Shown piece after piece: positions 12,601-24,100 of a stretch of 64,000 nt of DNA. The position numbers and the translations under genes are program-made. Source of the DNA: Branchiostoma floridae (taxonomy: Eukaryota > Chordata > Leptocardii > Amphioxiformes > Branchiostomatidae); the NCBI RefSeq assembly GCF_000003815.2, contig NC_049992.1, positions 7,556,279-7,620,278 of the forward strand. Direction: 5' to 3'. The notes under the pieces are model-generated. The model was given only the letters and a program-made list of their open reading frames with translations, did not search any database and was not told the DNA's origin. Each line of letters begins with the position of its first letter. Position 1 is the stretch's first letter.

Positions 12601-15600
12601 CGGAAGAATAAATACGGCCTTTGCAAGTACCGCGATGCACTATTTTAACCCGAACTACTTTTGGGGACGGGGGTCGCGGATAATTACTGTGTTATGAGAC
12701 CACAAGTCAACAGACCTTTAACTTTGACTTGGACCACAATGCATCTCGACTGCGCATGCGCACTTGGGACGTATTGTGGGATCACGCCTGACGTAATTTA
12801 TCAAGCCATACCTGATTGGCCAAATATCCGGGTCATACACGGTTGTAACTGAACATGTAAATAAGTGAAGTCACGTGACTTACCTGCCCATGTGCGATTG
12901 GTTGGATGTCTGGGACGTACAAAGTGGGGAACACGTGACTCAGGTACCAGCTGAAGTCCCGACAGTGAAGACCTTTCCTCAGAAGCTTCCGCTGCGTCAC
13001 GTCTCCCATGTCATACTAGTTAAAGGTTCAAACAATGTAGTTTTAGCCATTTAGGTTATCACTTCCAACAAGTGAACATATCATTAAATTTTTACATGAG
13101 TTCAAGGTCTCATCTTTCCAAGGAGCTTAACCGCCTTGATCTTTCAGACATCCACATGCTTTCGACATCATGTTACAAAAATGAGTGATGATGCCCCCTG
13201 AGATATTTTTGTTCACTTAGGCAGACTTGCGGCAACAGTACGTCTACACTAATGTGAGAATGTCAGGGTGAGTATGTTGCTTTTCCCTCCTACTGTATTT
13301 CCATAAATATAGTCTCGTAACTGTGTAACTGTTGATAGTAAAGGCCTCTGTCATTCGCACATGCGTAAGAGCTTTTTCTAGGACTGGTATGTGTATATAT
13401 TTTTGCATTATTCCGACTTTTATTTAACCTTGAAAATTACATCTCTTTGGCCTTGACCATTTCTCAAGAGTTCAAGAGCTGAGGAGGTCAGGAGATATCA
13501 CACACAGTTGTTAACAATGATACATTCAAATTTTCCATAATCATATTTAGTAATGTAAACAGATCATTAACATCATATCAGTCCATACTCCATTATTTTA
13601 GTCAGTCCGTGGCCACTTGCTGCAACGTGAATTACAACTCATCGGTATAGCCTCCATGGCAGGCTCTCTGATGCCTTTTTTTGGCTCATGATACACTTTT
13701 GCTGGTCATTTTGAGGCCGGCAGCCAGATAAGGCCAGCAATCAGCGACCCAGTATAGAATGAAATGGCCATCAAAAGTGTATTATGAGCCAAAAAAGGCA
13801 CCAGAGTCTCTGAGAGCCTGTTATGGAGGCTATCATAGGTAGGTGAAGTTCGAAAAATGAATTGACTAGAACCTTTCTATATTCGGGGTGTTTCCTGTAG
13901 TAGATCTCCTTGTAGTCGTCCATCCACACCTCTGCCATGCGCCTGTTGTTATGCACCAACTTCTTCCAGGCATCTCCGGTCGAGTAGGGTGACGTGGGTC
14001 TGAACACGTGACCCACGTGAGAGCACGGCAGGACCACGATGGTTCCGCCACACTGCCAGATCTGTCATGGAATGATTTTGATTTTGCGGATGACATTTTT
14101 GGAGCCACGTACTACCACATGGCGGGGGGGGGGGTCTCATCTGGTTTAGGTAAGGGAGTTCTTTTGATAATAAACTACAGCCCGGCCTCCTGATTGGGTC
14201 AGTCTTGAGAGAAATGCAGAATTTCTGAACCTCGTCCGTGTGTCTCAGTAATTTGACACCTTACATTTGGTGGCAGAGGTGGGATCCCCCTAATCTAAAC
14301 CAGATGAGCTTTTCTCCAAATATGATGGGACATATCTGATAAGATCATCAACTATGGATCCACATCTTCTTTGATAGTGAAAAAATGATGTCGTTTTGTG
14401 ATCGTTATATCGCCACAACTACACATACAGCGTTTGTGGACGGATATGAAAATCAGGAATCAAGCTGATCAGCCACAGTAGAACAAATACGGACAGCTAT
14501 CAGTGATGTCATTGTTGGCACCGACGGACTGCTCTAAGCAAGTATGCACAAACCGACTGGCAACCCCACATTTAACACTATTAAGCACTCAATTTTGTGT
14601 AAAAACAATCTGTGGCAATTTGGTTCCGTTTACCCGGAAGTAAAAGAACAAATGACGTCACTTTACCCGGAAGGACATCTCTATGTTCTCCCCGCCCCAG
14701 ACCTCCATGCCTGTGTCGTATGCACCCAGGTACTCGAAGTACTTCTTGTTTATCGAGAAAATTCCTCCGGCCATGGTTGGAGACCTGTAGAAATACTGAG
14801 AGATTATCGAAAGGACTACGAGACTTAGAGAGGACTAAGAGATTAAGGACTAAGAGATTAAGCTCGATCACCATTCCGAGTAAGCATGCGGAGCGACGAG
14901 AATTTAGAGTAACATATGATAGGTAGCGGTCCCTGAGATGTAAACAAAACACATCTGGACATTGCTATGCGAATCGAGATAATCGTCGAGACGAGAACGG
15001 TTTAAACTTTGGGGGACTTCGCTTTTGATTTACTACCCACAACTCCTTATGCTGCTCATGCGAACTAAGAATGGTGAACGAGCTTATTCAACTTGAGTGG
15101 GCCGCTATCTGTATTTTGCTTGTGTATGTTTGTTCAATAAAAAGGCCATTAAAATTTAGAAAACGTTTCGCCGCAAGGTTATCTTCGGCACCCAGTATTA
15201 GTTTTACGTAGTATAAGTTGATCTGTCTCTTAAAACTACTACCAGGTCCAAACGATGACCCGGACGGCGGAGACCTGTTTCTGCTCCGAAGAGATTCCTG
15301 CCATCCCGCGGTAATAATAAGGTGGACGATATGTTAGGTAACACCTCCATAGAATCCAGACTTTACCTGATGGGATCTACAGGAGATTTTCGCCGTCTTC
15401 GCTCGTGCTCAGGAATCGGCTCCCATATGAAGGTGAGTTCTTTGAAGTTGATCCCGCCCATCTGTGTACTCTGTGGAGTAAGAAACGACGGTAAATAATA
15501 AAACAAACAAAGAAACAAACAAACAAACATACGATATTGAGAAGGATTTTGGGAGGATAAAAAGTGGTTGCTGTGATTGAAAGTGTTCTACATATCAATA

Positions 15601-18600
15601 AACACTTATCAGGTTATATTGGTTCGCGATTTCCAACGTTGGCTATGTTCTCTTGTGCCGGGAAAGGGAGTTTGCCGAGGAAGGGAGTTTCTTGGAAGGG
15701 AGTTGCCGTGATAGCGANNNNNNNNNNNNNNNNNNNNNNNNNNNNNNNNNNNNNNNNNNNNNNNNNNNNNNNNNNNNNNNNNNNNNNNNNNNNNNNNNNN
15801 NNNNNNNNNNNNNNNNNTCCAACTGCGGTTCCAGCCACCCGTGCATGCACTCACAGTGCGAGTCCAGAAACGTCAGGACCTAGGCGCAGGTACGAAAATT
15901 ATCGTCAAATATGTAAACTTCAAAACCACGGGGAAGTAAAAGCCTGCACAGAGACTTAGGGATAACACTCCTATAACTTAGACGTCCTAGGGAACCCTAG
16001 CACAAAAAATATCCCTGAAAAAGTCCCAGGCCCAGGGAGCAAACTCTAGCCCCTTCAGAATGGCCCCTACAACAGTATGTACATGTGTACGTTGTACTAT
16101 GTCCTAACTGCGGCCGTGACTGCCATGCCAGGATCGGCCTGCAGTGCAGAGTCATAGCAGACGTGCCAACCACCGTGACTTCAAAAAAAGCAATACCACC
16201 ATCTGCAAAGAAAGAAGGATACCTACTACTACTACTATTGCTACTACTTCCTCTACGACTACGTTATATTATAAACTAAGTGCCTAGACGAATAAGTGAG
16301 GGGAGAGTACGTAGTGTTGAAAGTGGTAAGGAAGGTAAATTTCCGATGAAAATCAGTGTGAGTATTCCACAGACGCTTTGGCCTTCGGCGAGTATTCTAA
16401 CCCACAGCTGACGCGGAAAGCAATCTACAGATAAAAACAGTATGTAGAGACGCCCCTGGGGCGTTACCAAAATGATTTTTTCTCTGCCTTGGCCTACACA
16501 AGTCCCCGTTATCAGCAGAGAGAGAAGATAAAGCTAGCTAGGAAAAAAGACAGGAGAGGATAAGAATCATCATCTCCTTCCCCCTTCCTTCATAGACGTA
16601 TCTACCTCTCCCTGTTTTCTTTAACAGGTTGTAAAAAGCTGTTAACAACTAAAGGAGTTAATAAACAATAACCAATAATTTCTCCTTGACTGTTTTATGG
16701 TCGAACAAAAGGAGTCTAAGAGGCTCCGCCTGTGAGGCGTAGCCAAAAAAGAATTACCTCTCCTCTTGCGTGTAAGGCCCCCAGTAGACGGGCCCTGATC
16801 AGCCCCTGCCGCTCCGGGCTGCGCACAAGTCGCACCTGGGGGAGTGTCGACAGGTACGCCTCCAATGGAGCCTTTAGGTGATCTGGAATGTATTTTGTTA
16901 CCTATTAGGACATATTGTTACCTCCATGAAATGACATGAAGGTTATATTTTCACTAGCGTTTCTCTCTCTCTCGCTCTCTCTCTCTCTCTGTGTGTGTGT
17001 GTATCCGTGAAAAATATAATTCAAGAATGGCTGAATGGATTGGTTTCATACTTGGTGTGTTGGTACTTGGTAGGGTGTAACGAAAGCTGGAAATTATTAG
17101 ATATTTACCCCCTAGCAGCTTCCCTTGGTACTTCAGCGCTAGAGAGATAAAGAAAACTGTACAAAATAAAAAGCTCAATGAAGACACCTAAACACGTCAA
17201 AGAGCAGCCGCAGCCGAACATCTACTTGGAGAATAACTACTAGTATTCCTTACCAAACGTACTGCAGTCGTCCACCAGGATGACTTCCCGCAGCAGCTCG
17301 GCAGGGGACGCTTCTAACACGCTGTGCACCGTGCGCAGCAGAGTGGACCACGCCTCGTTGTAGAAGATGATGATGACAGAGGTTTGAGGTAAGGGCCGGA
17401 AAAACTGCTTTTGTTTACACCTGTATAAATGATGAACATCTTCACGATAGCGATAATAATTGATAAGAAAGACAGTAGTTGGGCGTGTCCGCCATTTTTT
17501 CGGTCACTGTGTTGCTGTTGTATCTTTTTTGGCGACGCCTCAGGAGCGGAGCCTGTGGTTTAGTATCGTTGTCATATCTGGATTTGCGTATGCATATGTG
17601 CATGTGTGTGTGTGTGCGTGTATGCATATGTGCGTGCGTGCGCGCGTGCGTGTATGTGTGTTTGTGTGTGTGCTTGTGTGTGTGTGTGTGTCAGTTTGTG
17701 TGTCAGTTTGTGCGTGTGTGTGTGTTGGGCTCTGCATTAGGGCACAATTGGGAAACTTAATTTGTTTACCTCGTGTGGACGGTGTGATATTAGTGTTGAT
17801 TCTAATTCTTTATCATCAATTCTTATCTTAATTCTCGGGATTAAAATCTATTTTTAAAAAATGGATAAGTAAAACAATTCACTAACAGCCTGTGTCTGAG
17901 ATCCGGCAGACTCCGGTGGAGAGATATTTTGCTGCTCGCCCATGCGTTGAAGGAGTTATTTTTCAGCCCCTCTTTATAAAGTCTTTTCTCTTCCGGGGTC
18001 GAAGGTTGAAGGTTAACCCCATGACCTCCCTCCCCCGGAGCTGTGGGGTCAACTGGCGGGCGTTTTAGATGTGGGGTCGGGTCGATTAGCTCTTTTTTCT
18101 CCTCTCTCTGAAAAGAAAGTTTCAATTGATGAAATCTTGTACTTTTCCAACGGCAAGAAAATTGACACAAAAACAAACTTTGTTCAATACTTACGTCATG
18201 CCTCAAGACGGTGGTCACGTGTCAGTGACGTATTGGTCATTACAGCCTGTGGAAGGCCTAAAATTTAATTCGGTCGCAAAATTTGTATTGGCGAGTTCCT
18301 TGTTGATGTTGGACCAACATAGATGCTTATTACGCTGACTGACTCAAGATGTTTGATGTAATTCATTAATTTCTTAAATCCCTAGGGTAGAATGGCTACA
18401 CACATTCATAGCTAAGATGATCGACAAGCAAATTCCAAATTCAAATTAGTTTCATACCGTCAAAATGAGGTCAAAACAATCATGATCAGTCATGGGTTCC
18501 AAGTTCACTATCCCTTCCCTTCCCGTTAAGTTCATTCCAAGTTCATTCCATAACATTATACTAACCTTTACAACGATTTTCTCTTTCTCCATTTTCGCTG

Positions 18601-18889
18601 CTGGTATTTTTTGTGAAGTTTTCTCACTTTCCGCACGGTCAATTCGCTGTTCCCCTTCTGTTGGATGTTCCGTCCCGACTTTGTGAACAGAAGCGCTACT
18701 AGCGTTTTCATGATGAACTGCACCACTTGTCTCATCAAGCAACGCAAATTGCCACATGACGATCCCAACAGACAACCAAACCAACGAGACTATCACAGTC
18801 ACTTTGAGGATGCTGAAGTTGGAGGGGTAGCGTTCTATTACAATCAGCCTCTCTCCAGAATGCTTCACGGGGATTTTTAGACTGTACAT
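9228..18889 (-). CDS. Polypeptide N-acetylgalactosaminyltransferase, one segment missing in an N gap
   Basis: This is a type II Golgi enzyme that transfers GalNAc from UDP-GalNAc to Ser/Thr. Minus-strand exons: 18566-18889 (ATG, cytoplasmic tail, membrane anchor [17 protein letters not shown]), 17887-18107 (stem, NNSFNAWAS...RSLPDLRH), 17254-17420 ([18 protein letters not shown]), 16758-16882 ([15 protein letters not shown]), 15818-15879 ([10 protein letters not shown], with the metal-binding D-x-H), 15367-15470, 14667-14784 (SPTMAGG...[11 protein letters not shown]), 13873-14061 ([19 protein letters not shown]), 12884-13015, 10689-10784, 9887-10039 and 9228-9362 (stop). The last three encode a ricin-type lectin domain with QYW, QKW and QRW motifs. 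All phases agree except at the gap 15718-15817, which hides an estimated 25-30 residues after GWLEP. The product would be about 635 residues, normal for GALNTs. I cannot assign a subfamily. Confidence 0.93.
9604..9655. repeat. (AT)n microsatellite
   Basis: About 52 bp of pure AT dinucleotides in the last GALNT intron, flanked by GAAAATGAA-rich degenerate repeats. Confidence 0.95.
10084..10500 (-). mobile_element. 3' tail of a non-LTR retrotransposon in GALNT intron
   Basis: The minus strand encodes [20 protein letters not shown], the same Cys/His tail type as at 2.7 kb, with an 85-codon open stretch. The end carries the GCCC...GGGC tail (CCTGCCCAACATGGGCTAAA) shared by the other copies. 5'-truncated. 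Confidence 0.7.
11247..11717 (+). repeat. 471-bp direct repeat, copy 1
   Basis: Starts TCAGAACACAGTTTTTCGGG and ends GTTATGAGACC. It appears identical to 12231-12701: the open frames on both strands translate identically in the two copies. Such identity implies a recent duplication or an assembly artefact. Confidence 0.9.
12231..12701 (+). repeat. 471-bp direct repeat, copy 2
   Basis: Second copy at an offset of 984 bp, separated from the first by 513 bp that contain a poly-G run near 12023-12032. Confidence 0.9.
13648..13832. mobile_element. MITE, TAGCCTCCATAGCAGGC family, copy 1
   Basis: Inverted-repeat ends (TAGCCTCCATGGCAGGCTCT and its complement near 13815-13832) enclose a foldback interior with GGCTCATGATACAC...GTGTATTATGAGCC. 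It lies in a GALNT intron. A second copy is at 38517-38716. Confidence 0.85.
14885..15075. mobile_element. Probable degraded MITE with ACCCACAA-type ends
   Basis: The segment begins GCATGCGGAGCGACG and ends TACCCACAACTCC...GCTCATGCG, and contains GAGATAATCGTCGAGACGAG. It resembles the element at 53505-53684. The inverted repeats are imperfect and the borders approximate. Confidence 0.45.
15718..15817. other. Assembly gap (100 N)
   Basis: Exactly 100 N, probably a nominal gap size. It cuts the GALNT exon with the D-x-H motif and hides the following coding segment. The left flank resembles the right flank of the gap at 21723-21981. Confidence 1.
16040..16265 (+). mobile_element. Degraded LINE C-terminal tail with (TAC)n end
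   Basis: The plus strand encodes [14 protein letters not shown], a C-x2-C...C-H-A-R-I-G-L signature typical of the C-terminal end of I/Nimb-type LINE polyproteins. The expected SHSRRA continuation is in another frame, so it is frameshifted. It ends in a TAC/CTA microsatellite (16218-16265), a usual LINE 3' terminus. It lies in a GALNT intron. Confidence 0.6.
16963..17003. repeat. (CT)n(GT)n microsatellite
   Basis: CT dinucleotides run directly into GT dinucleotides inside a GALNT intron. Confidence 0.9.
17596..17725. repeat. TG-rich microsatellite
   Basis: Imperfect (TG)n with GC interruptions between GALNT exons 2 and 3. Long open frames across it on both strands are low-complexity artefacts. 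Confidence 0.9.
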
Positions 18890-19252
18890 GGCGCCACCTG
18901 GCGACTTGGTTCCAAACTGACGGACAATTTGGTTCACGTAGTTGCCAAGTTAAAATTTCTCTTTTGGCCAGACGATCACAGCTCCGGTGAAATATCTACA
19001 AGAGAATGGATAAAAAATGTACCCAGCATGGGGTGTGAACTCCTACTCAACCGAAAGAAGTCTACTCTACTCTACTACTCTACTCAGTTAAGTAGGCTAC
19101 GAGTATTCCATTGTAATAGATATGTTGTAGGCAAAGCGGTGTATGCTATAGCGCTATGGTACATCGTTTATAACACTGTCATTGAGAGATATGGAAACAT
19201 GGCAAAGAATTCCAACTATGTCTGTGTCATTTTAGCATGAACAATCCTTTTT

Positions 19253-19612
19253 TTAAAAACAATATTTGGAATGATAATGTAAAACATTTACCGCTTTTAT
19301 ATCCGGACGGACGTAACAAAATTTTGCCTTGCGTAGAACAATGTAAACACCAAAACACACGCAAGAGGATATCACAACTGCTTGAGTAAAATGATGACGC
19401 AAACCCACCTTTTCTTGAAGTACCCGAGTGCCGGAAGATCGTTTGAAGATACACCTGTTTAGGTCTAGGATCTGTTTTGTGCCGTATGCTAGACGTTGTT
19501 GTACCGACGTACTATAGTTGGTATATTTCACGGAATAACGGTGACGTATTTTCGAGTATGGTTGGTGAGGTATCGAGTCGACTAGTATGGCAGGTGCTGC
19601 ATCCGTCAACAT
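19253..19612 (-). CDS. Unassigned 119-codon ORF with a hydrophobic segment
   Basis: An ATG-initiated minus-strand frame between the GALNT start and the sialyltransferase exon. It contains a possible membrane segment (AVVISSCVCFGVYIVL) followed by basic residues. Donor-like sites GTGGGT and GTAAAT inside it could end a shorter exon. No family is recognised, and a chance frame is possible. Confidence 0.22.
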   Translation of the reverse strand: MLTDAAPAILVDSIPHQPYSKIRHRYSVKYTNYSTSVQQRLAYGTKQILDLNRCIFKRSSGTRVLQEKVGLRHHFTQAVVISSCVCFGVYIVLRKAKFCYVRPDIKAVNVLHYHSKYCF

Positions 19613-19908
19613 GGCCGTAGGCTAAGTAGAAGGTAACAGCTGGGAAGCCATATTTTCTTAGTAGCAAATGCAACATATTTCTCCACCAATATTTTCCAAA
19701 AGTATCGCCCCAACTGTGTGACGCCCACCGTTTTGAAATGTGTCATTGGTGAAAGATACTATTTGAAAGATACAGATTATAGGTTAGCTGTCTTTCCTGA
19801 AATTTAGCCATTTTTGCTATTGTTGTTATCGATGTCGATGATGAATAGTAAGTATCTTGTCATTGTGTGGTGTCGGTGGTAACCATGGCACTGCGTTCTG
19901 TTTTGCAG

Positions 19909-20146
19909 GGGTTTTGTGACGATGCACCTCTGCGACTGGGTCTATGTCTATGAGCTCGTTCCTTCCGACAAGGACCACACCAAACTCAAGTATCATTTCG
20001 ACGAGAAGCTGAAGATGATCACTGACTTTCACTCATACATCCGAGAAAGGGTTTACGTCAGGACTCTGTCACTGACTCAAGAAAAAGACATAAAAGACAC
20101 CGGCGTGGTACTGTTGAAGGGGTTTTCACAAACTCAGTGTGGCTGA
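19909..20146 (+). CDS. Orphan last exon of a GT29 sialyltransferase (ST6GAL-like)
   Basis: A pyrimidine-rich acceptor (TTCTGTTTTGCAG) precedes an exon starting GFVTMHLCDWVYVYELVPS and ending VVLLKGFSQTQCG, stop. This matches the C-terminal part of ST6GAL-type sialyltransferases: a T-x-H/L-C-D-x-V-x-x-Y-E core, then ...DI...G...L.GF....C before the stop. Sialyltransferases add sialic acid to terminal galactose or GalNAc in the Golgi. No upstream exon with the large or small sialyl motifs was seen between 18.9 and 19.9 kb, and further left is the opposite-strand GALNT gene. It is therefore either a duplicated fragment or the end of a gene whose other exons I cannot see. Confidence 0.65.
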
Positions 20147-21111
20147 TCAATCAACCAATCAATCAATAACTGGATGGCCTTGTCGGCCTTAGCCGTTCTT
20201 CCCGGAGGTCCAGATGGGGGGGGGGGGGGTTGTAATGGGAAAAATAGATAGATTAATACAACGTAAGTAAACATTTTACACTGATAACTTTACAATTAAT
20301 GACCATAATAACTTAATAGCTACATCGTAATAACGCAAGTTTCAAAATTGCCCTAGGTACTCTGGACTGATGCCGTCACTAGTGTCAAATAATGGAAAAA
20401 CATGTAAATCACATCAACTTCAGTTAGAATTAAATTGACTTGACAAGAGTACGGCTTTCTACTTGTCTCAATAGGTAGATATTTTTGAGGGTAGATTAAA
20501 CGAATACTAATCCATCAAACAGTATGCTGTAGGAGATGAATTGTGAAACATTTTCATAGATAAATGAGTTTGACAACTTATTAAGCAAAAAGATTTTTGT
20601 TGCTCGCTGTCACAAACACATATGACATACCCGCAAACATGTCCTTTTTGACAAATATAATAAATCCTTGACATCGTAGAAGCACAATCGAGATTTATCA
20701 TAGGGCATTAGATAACAATGAGGTAAAAAAAGAAGCTGTCAATAACCGTTCCTGTAGAAGCAATCGTCGCAAAACAAAACTTACATCGAAAAAACATAAC
20801 GGGGGACAACGTTTTGCATGTACCACGCGATTCTCCTGCAAAGCTTGTTTTACGTCATATATAAATATGCAAGTTTCTCTGAAACTATCACTATTAAAGT
20901 CATCTACGAACTCACCTGATTTGTCTACGGTGACAACATCGAAAGTACGATGACATCATCTCATTCAATTGGAATTTTAGCTTTCATCTGATTTTTTTTT
21001 CAATTTGTTCAGTAGGGCCCATGCTTTGGTTTCGATTTGTAGTTCAGTCAACGAGCCCCATACCAGGAGTTTGGTGCGTTTGTGCTGTACGGAGACCTGT
21101 AAGCTGTCATC
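20147..21111. other. Intergenic, no gene seen
   Basis: Contains a poly-G run near 20215-20230 and AT-rich DNA. No coding exon or structured repeat could be supported. Confidence 0.4.
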
Positions 21112-24100
21112 ATGCCGGGACGGCAGCAGGACCAGGACAAGGACCAGGCTAGCAACACTGGTGGGTTTTCGTGATTTTCTGACTTCTCTTAAGTTCCTAT
21201 AAATACAAATGAAACACTCGAACCGTTTCAAGATACGTAATATATTTGGTGCACTCTTTCTTGCAGGTGTATTTTTTTGTCTCTTGTCTATTGTCTAGAA
21301 GAGGGGCAAATGAAAGATGGGCATTTTGTGTTTACGTGTGTGTGTATTCTCTAACTATCGCTAGCTATGTAAGTTTATGCACCATTTGGAATGGATAAAC
21401 ACTAAGATAACCAGAAAACATCGGGATATGAATTTTCGATGACATTCAACTGATTTTGCGCCCTATTGTTTTAAGCAGATTTCTGTATTTTACAACATAC
21501 AGACAGATTTTGATAAAAGAAAGGTAAATTCGAATTTTTATGACTAGCAATCTGATTACAGAAATTTCTATTTCTTCCATGTCAGTTTTCAGATATGTTT
21601 TACTCTATGAAGGCAATGGCTACATTTCCAAATAGTACTATCTTTAACGTAAAATATGAATTCTTTAGACTCCACTGCAGTCTTCGAACGGGGCTGGTTT
21701 TTTTGGGGGGGGGGGGGGGGGGNNNNNNNNNNNNNNNNNNNNNNNNNNNNNNNNNNNNNNNNNNNNNNNNNNNNNNNNNNNNNNNNNNNNNNNNNNNNNN
21801 NNNNNNNNNNNNNNNNNNNNNNNNNNNNNNNNNNNNNNNNNNNNNNNNNNNNNNNNNNNNNNNNNNNNNNNNNNNNNNNNNNNNNNNNNNNNNNNNNNNN
21901 NNNNNNNNNNNNNNNNNNNNNNNNNNNNNNNNNNNNNNNNNNNNNNNNNNNNNNNNNNNNNNNNNNNNNNNNNNNNNNNNNGCACAAGAGAACCTAGCCA
22001 ACTTTGAAAATCGCGAACCAACGCACCCCCCCTCCACACACACACATAAAAACCAGCCCCGTTCGAAGACTGCAACGGAGTCTATGAATTTTTCTCATTT
22101 GAATATTAATTTCTGCAGACACCACGCACATGCAGAAGCGCCAGACTAATTGGTGGTGGTCGATGGCTGACGCAGCTGCGAGTAACGCCAATCCTGTGTA
22201 CGTCACCAGAACAGGTAAAAGTTTTATTTATTGCGTTCAATTCAATGCATTGACGTCTTACTAATACAGTAGAAGCCGCTTTATTGCACATCCTATTTGC
22301 CATCGTATTTCGTGCAATTATCCGGGTGGTGCAATAATGCGAAGTTATCTAGCTGGACCGCACTGGTTTGGGATTTTGGAATTCCGTGCAGTTAACAGAA
22401 GTGTGCGTCAATCCGTTGTGCAATTAACTGGCTTCTACTGTAGCATAATAAAAGGGGGATGCTCTGAGCTAGGGATTAATCGATTTCTTTTGTCAGGGTC
22501 TTTGTGAAGGAATATCTAATCTAGTAGGTTTACTACGTATTCATTGTCATCACATTTGTTTCAAAATAGGGACGAAAGGAGTATCACTGGATGTAGGCAT
22601 ATCAAGATTGTAAGATTAACATTTAAAAATGAATGCTTAAACTAATGTCAACAAGGCGATAAAAAAAACAACTTTAAAAGAATGGTTTAATAAGAACAAG
22701 CAAGAGAAAACTATTTAGAAAAGGCGAGGGGAAAGACAGTCACATTTTTTAGGTAAATAAAATGAAAAGACTAAATACGCTGTGAGCATAGAACTTATTT
22801 TGAGATGTACTGTGCTTTATGCCACCTTGTAGGAAAACAATACTTACATTAACACTTTCAAAATTCAAAACAGTATGTTTATAATGAAAATAAACAAACA
22901 TTGCAGGCTTGTGACAGATAACAATAATGTTGTCTCTATTTCTGTGCCATCACTGGATTGTATCTATTGTCCTTATTGTGGATTTATTGTAAAGTATTTT
23001 CTATTTTTCCATTGTTGTTTTTACTTGGTCATATTCACAACAAAAGCTGTTCAAAATACCATCATTGGCTGTACGCTTGCCAGGACAACAATTGGCAAGG
23101 GCGTCTTACTATATGATTTTAAAGAAACAAATAAACAACAAAAATGAACGCAGTGCATGGAATGTGCAGCAAATATTTTATGAAATTGTAGTATAAAAAA
23201 TCACTCACCACAGTAGGCGAAGTTAGACTCAACTTAGTATCAACACGATTTTTTGTTTTCTTGAATCAGCGACCTCCGACACAGCCACTGAAAAGACGGC
23301 GGGTAGCTGTCTGAGCAAAAAGCTGTGGGCCGCGATACCGTTTGTGCTTGTCGTTATTGTGGTTTTCGTGGCTTTACTTGCAGGTCAGTTGGTGTATAAC
23401 TTGCCAATAAATTCTTGTAATCTCCTTAGTTAAGGTTATACTACTATTAATTATTGCAGGTCATCCATTGTTGTTTGCGCATACTGACAATTATTATGTC
23501 AAGTTACGTAGAGAAAGACATTGTTTTTGCTGGTGTTTTTCGTCTTCTTCTTTCTCTTTTCTCTTTTTTTCTCTGTCATGAAGGTTCAATGGGATCAACC
23601 ATGCAAACCTTATCTATGTTAGTATACTTGTTAATGTGAACAATATATATAATAACAATATATAATAAGAACAATTGCACACTTTTGATTCTATGCCAAA
23701 ACGTTTCTCAAAGTATGTTTATTATCGCAGTAATTCAATGGATGAATCCAGTTGCATATATTATGTTAATATTTCTTGGCGTTGCCTCTGGGGTGAGCCT
23801 TTTGGTATATTATTGTGCACGAGTAGTTTGACAAAAGGCAAATTACTGGGAGGGAAACATTCTGCATTTTCTCAAAAAAATATCGCATTTCTACTCCATT
23901 TCAAGTCTTGTTTGAGTCTAATATCTTAAGATAATATCGCAATGATTTCGTGATTTTCTTCTTTCGTTGCTCAGTTAAAGTCATCGCCCTTTCTAATGAG
24001 ATGTCCGAACTTAGAGTACAGAACCAACAAATCAGGCAACGACTTGTAGAATTAAAAAGTAAGTAAAATGTCTTCATAAAAATGCATTAATTAATATTTA

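Larger units (their letters stand above)
11080..12778. mobile_element. Terminal-inverted-repeat element with internal 471-bp direct repeats
   Basis: The left end CCAAGTGCGCATGTGCA...GGTCAAAGTT is matched in inverse orientation at the right end (AACTTTGACTTGG...GCGCATGCGCACTTGG): imperfect inverted repeats of about 60 bp. Inside, 11247-11717 and 12231-12701 are direct repeats at a constant 984-bp offset with no indel. The element lies in the GALNT intron between the catalytic and lectin exons. No transposase is visible, so it is nonautonomous. Confidence 0.65.

Noticed and set aside
11247-12701. LTR retrotransposon with 471-bp LTRs
   Set aside because: No TG...CA ends, no primer binding site or polypurine tract seen, the internal part is only 513 bp without coding, and outer inverted repeats enclose the whole.
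15564-15959. Open frames that cross N runs (also 21.6-22.1 kb and 33.6-33.8 kb)
   Set aside because: They are open only because N translates as unknown residues.
17442-17831. Cys/Val- or His/Thr-rich open frames over TG/CA tracts (also near 40.7 and 45.3 kb)
   Set aside because: Products of dinucleotide repeats, open on both strands, without splice or start context.
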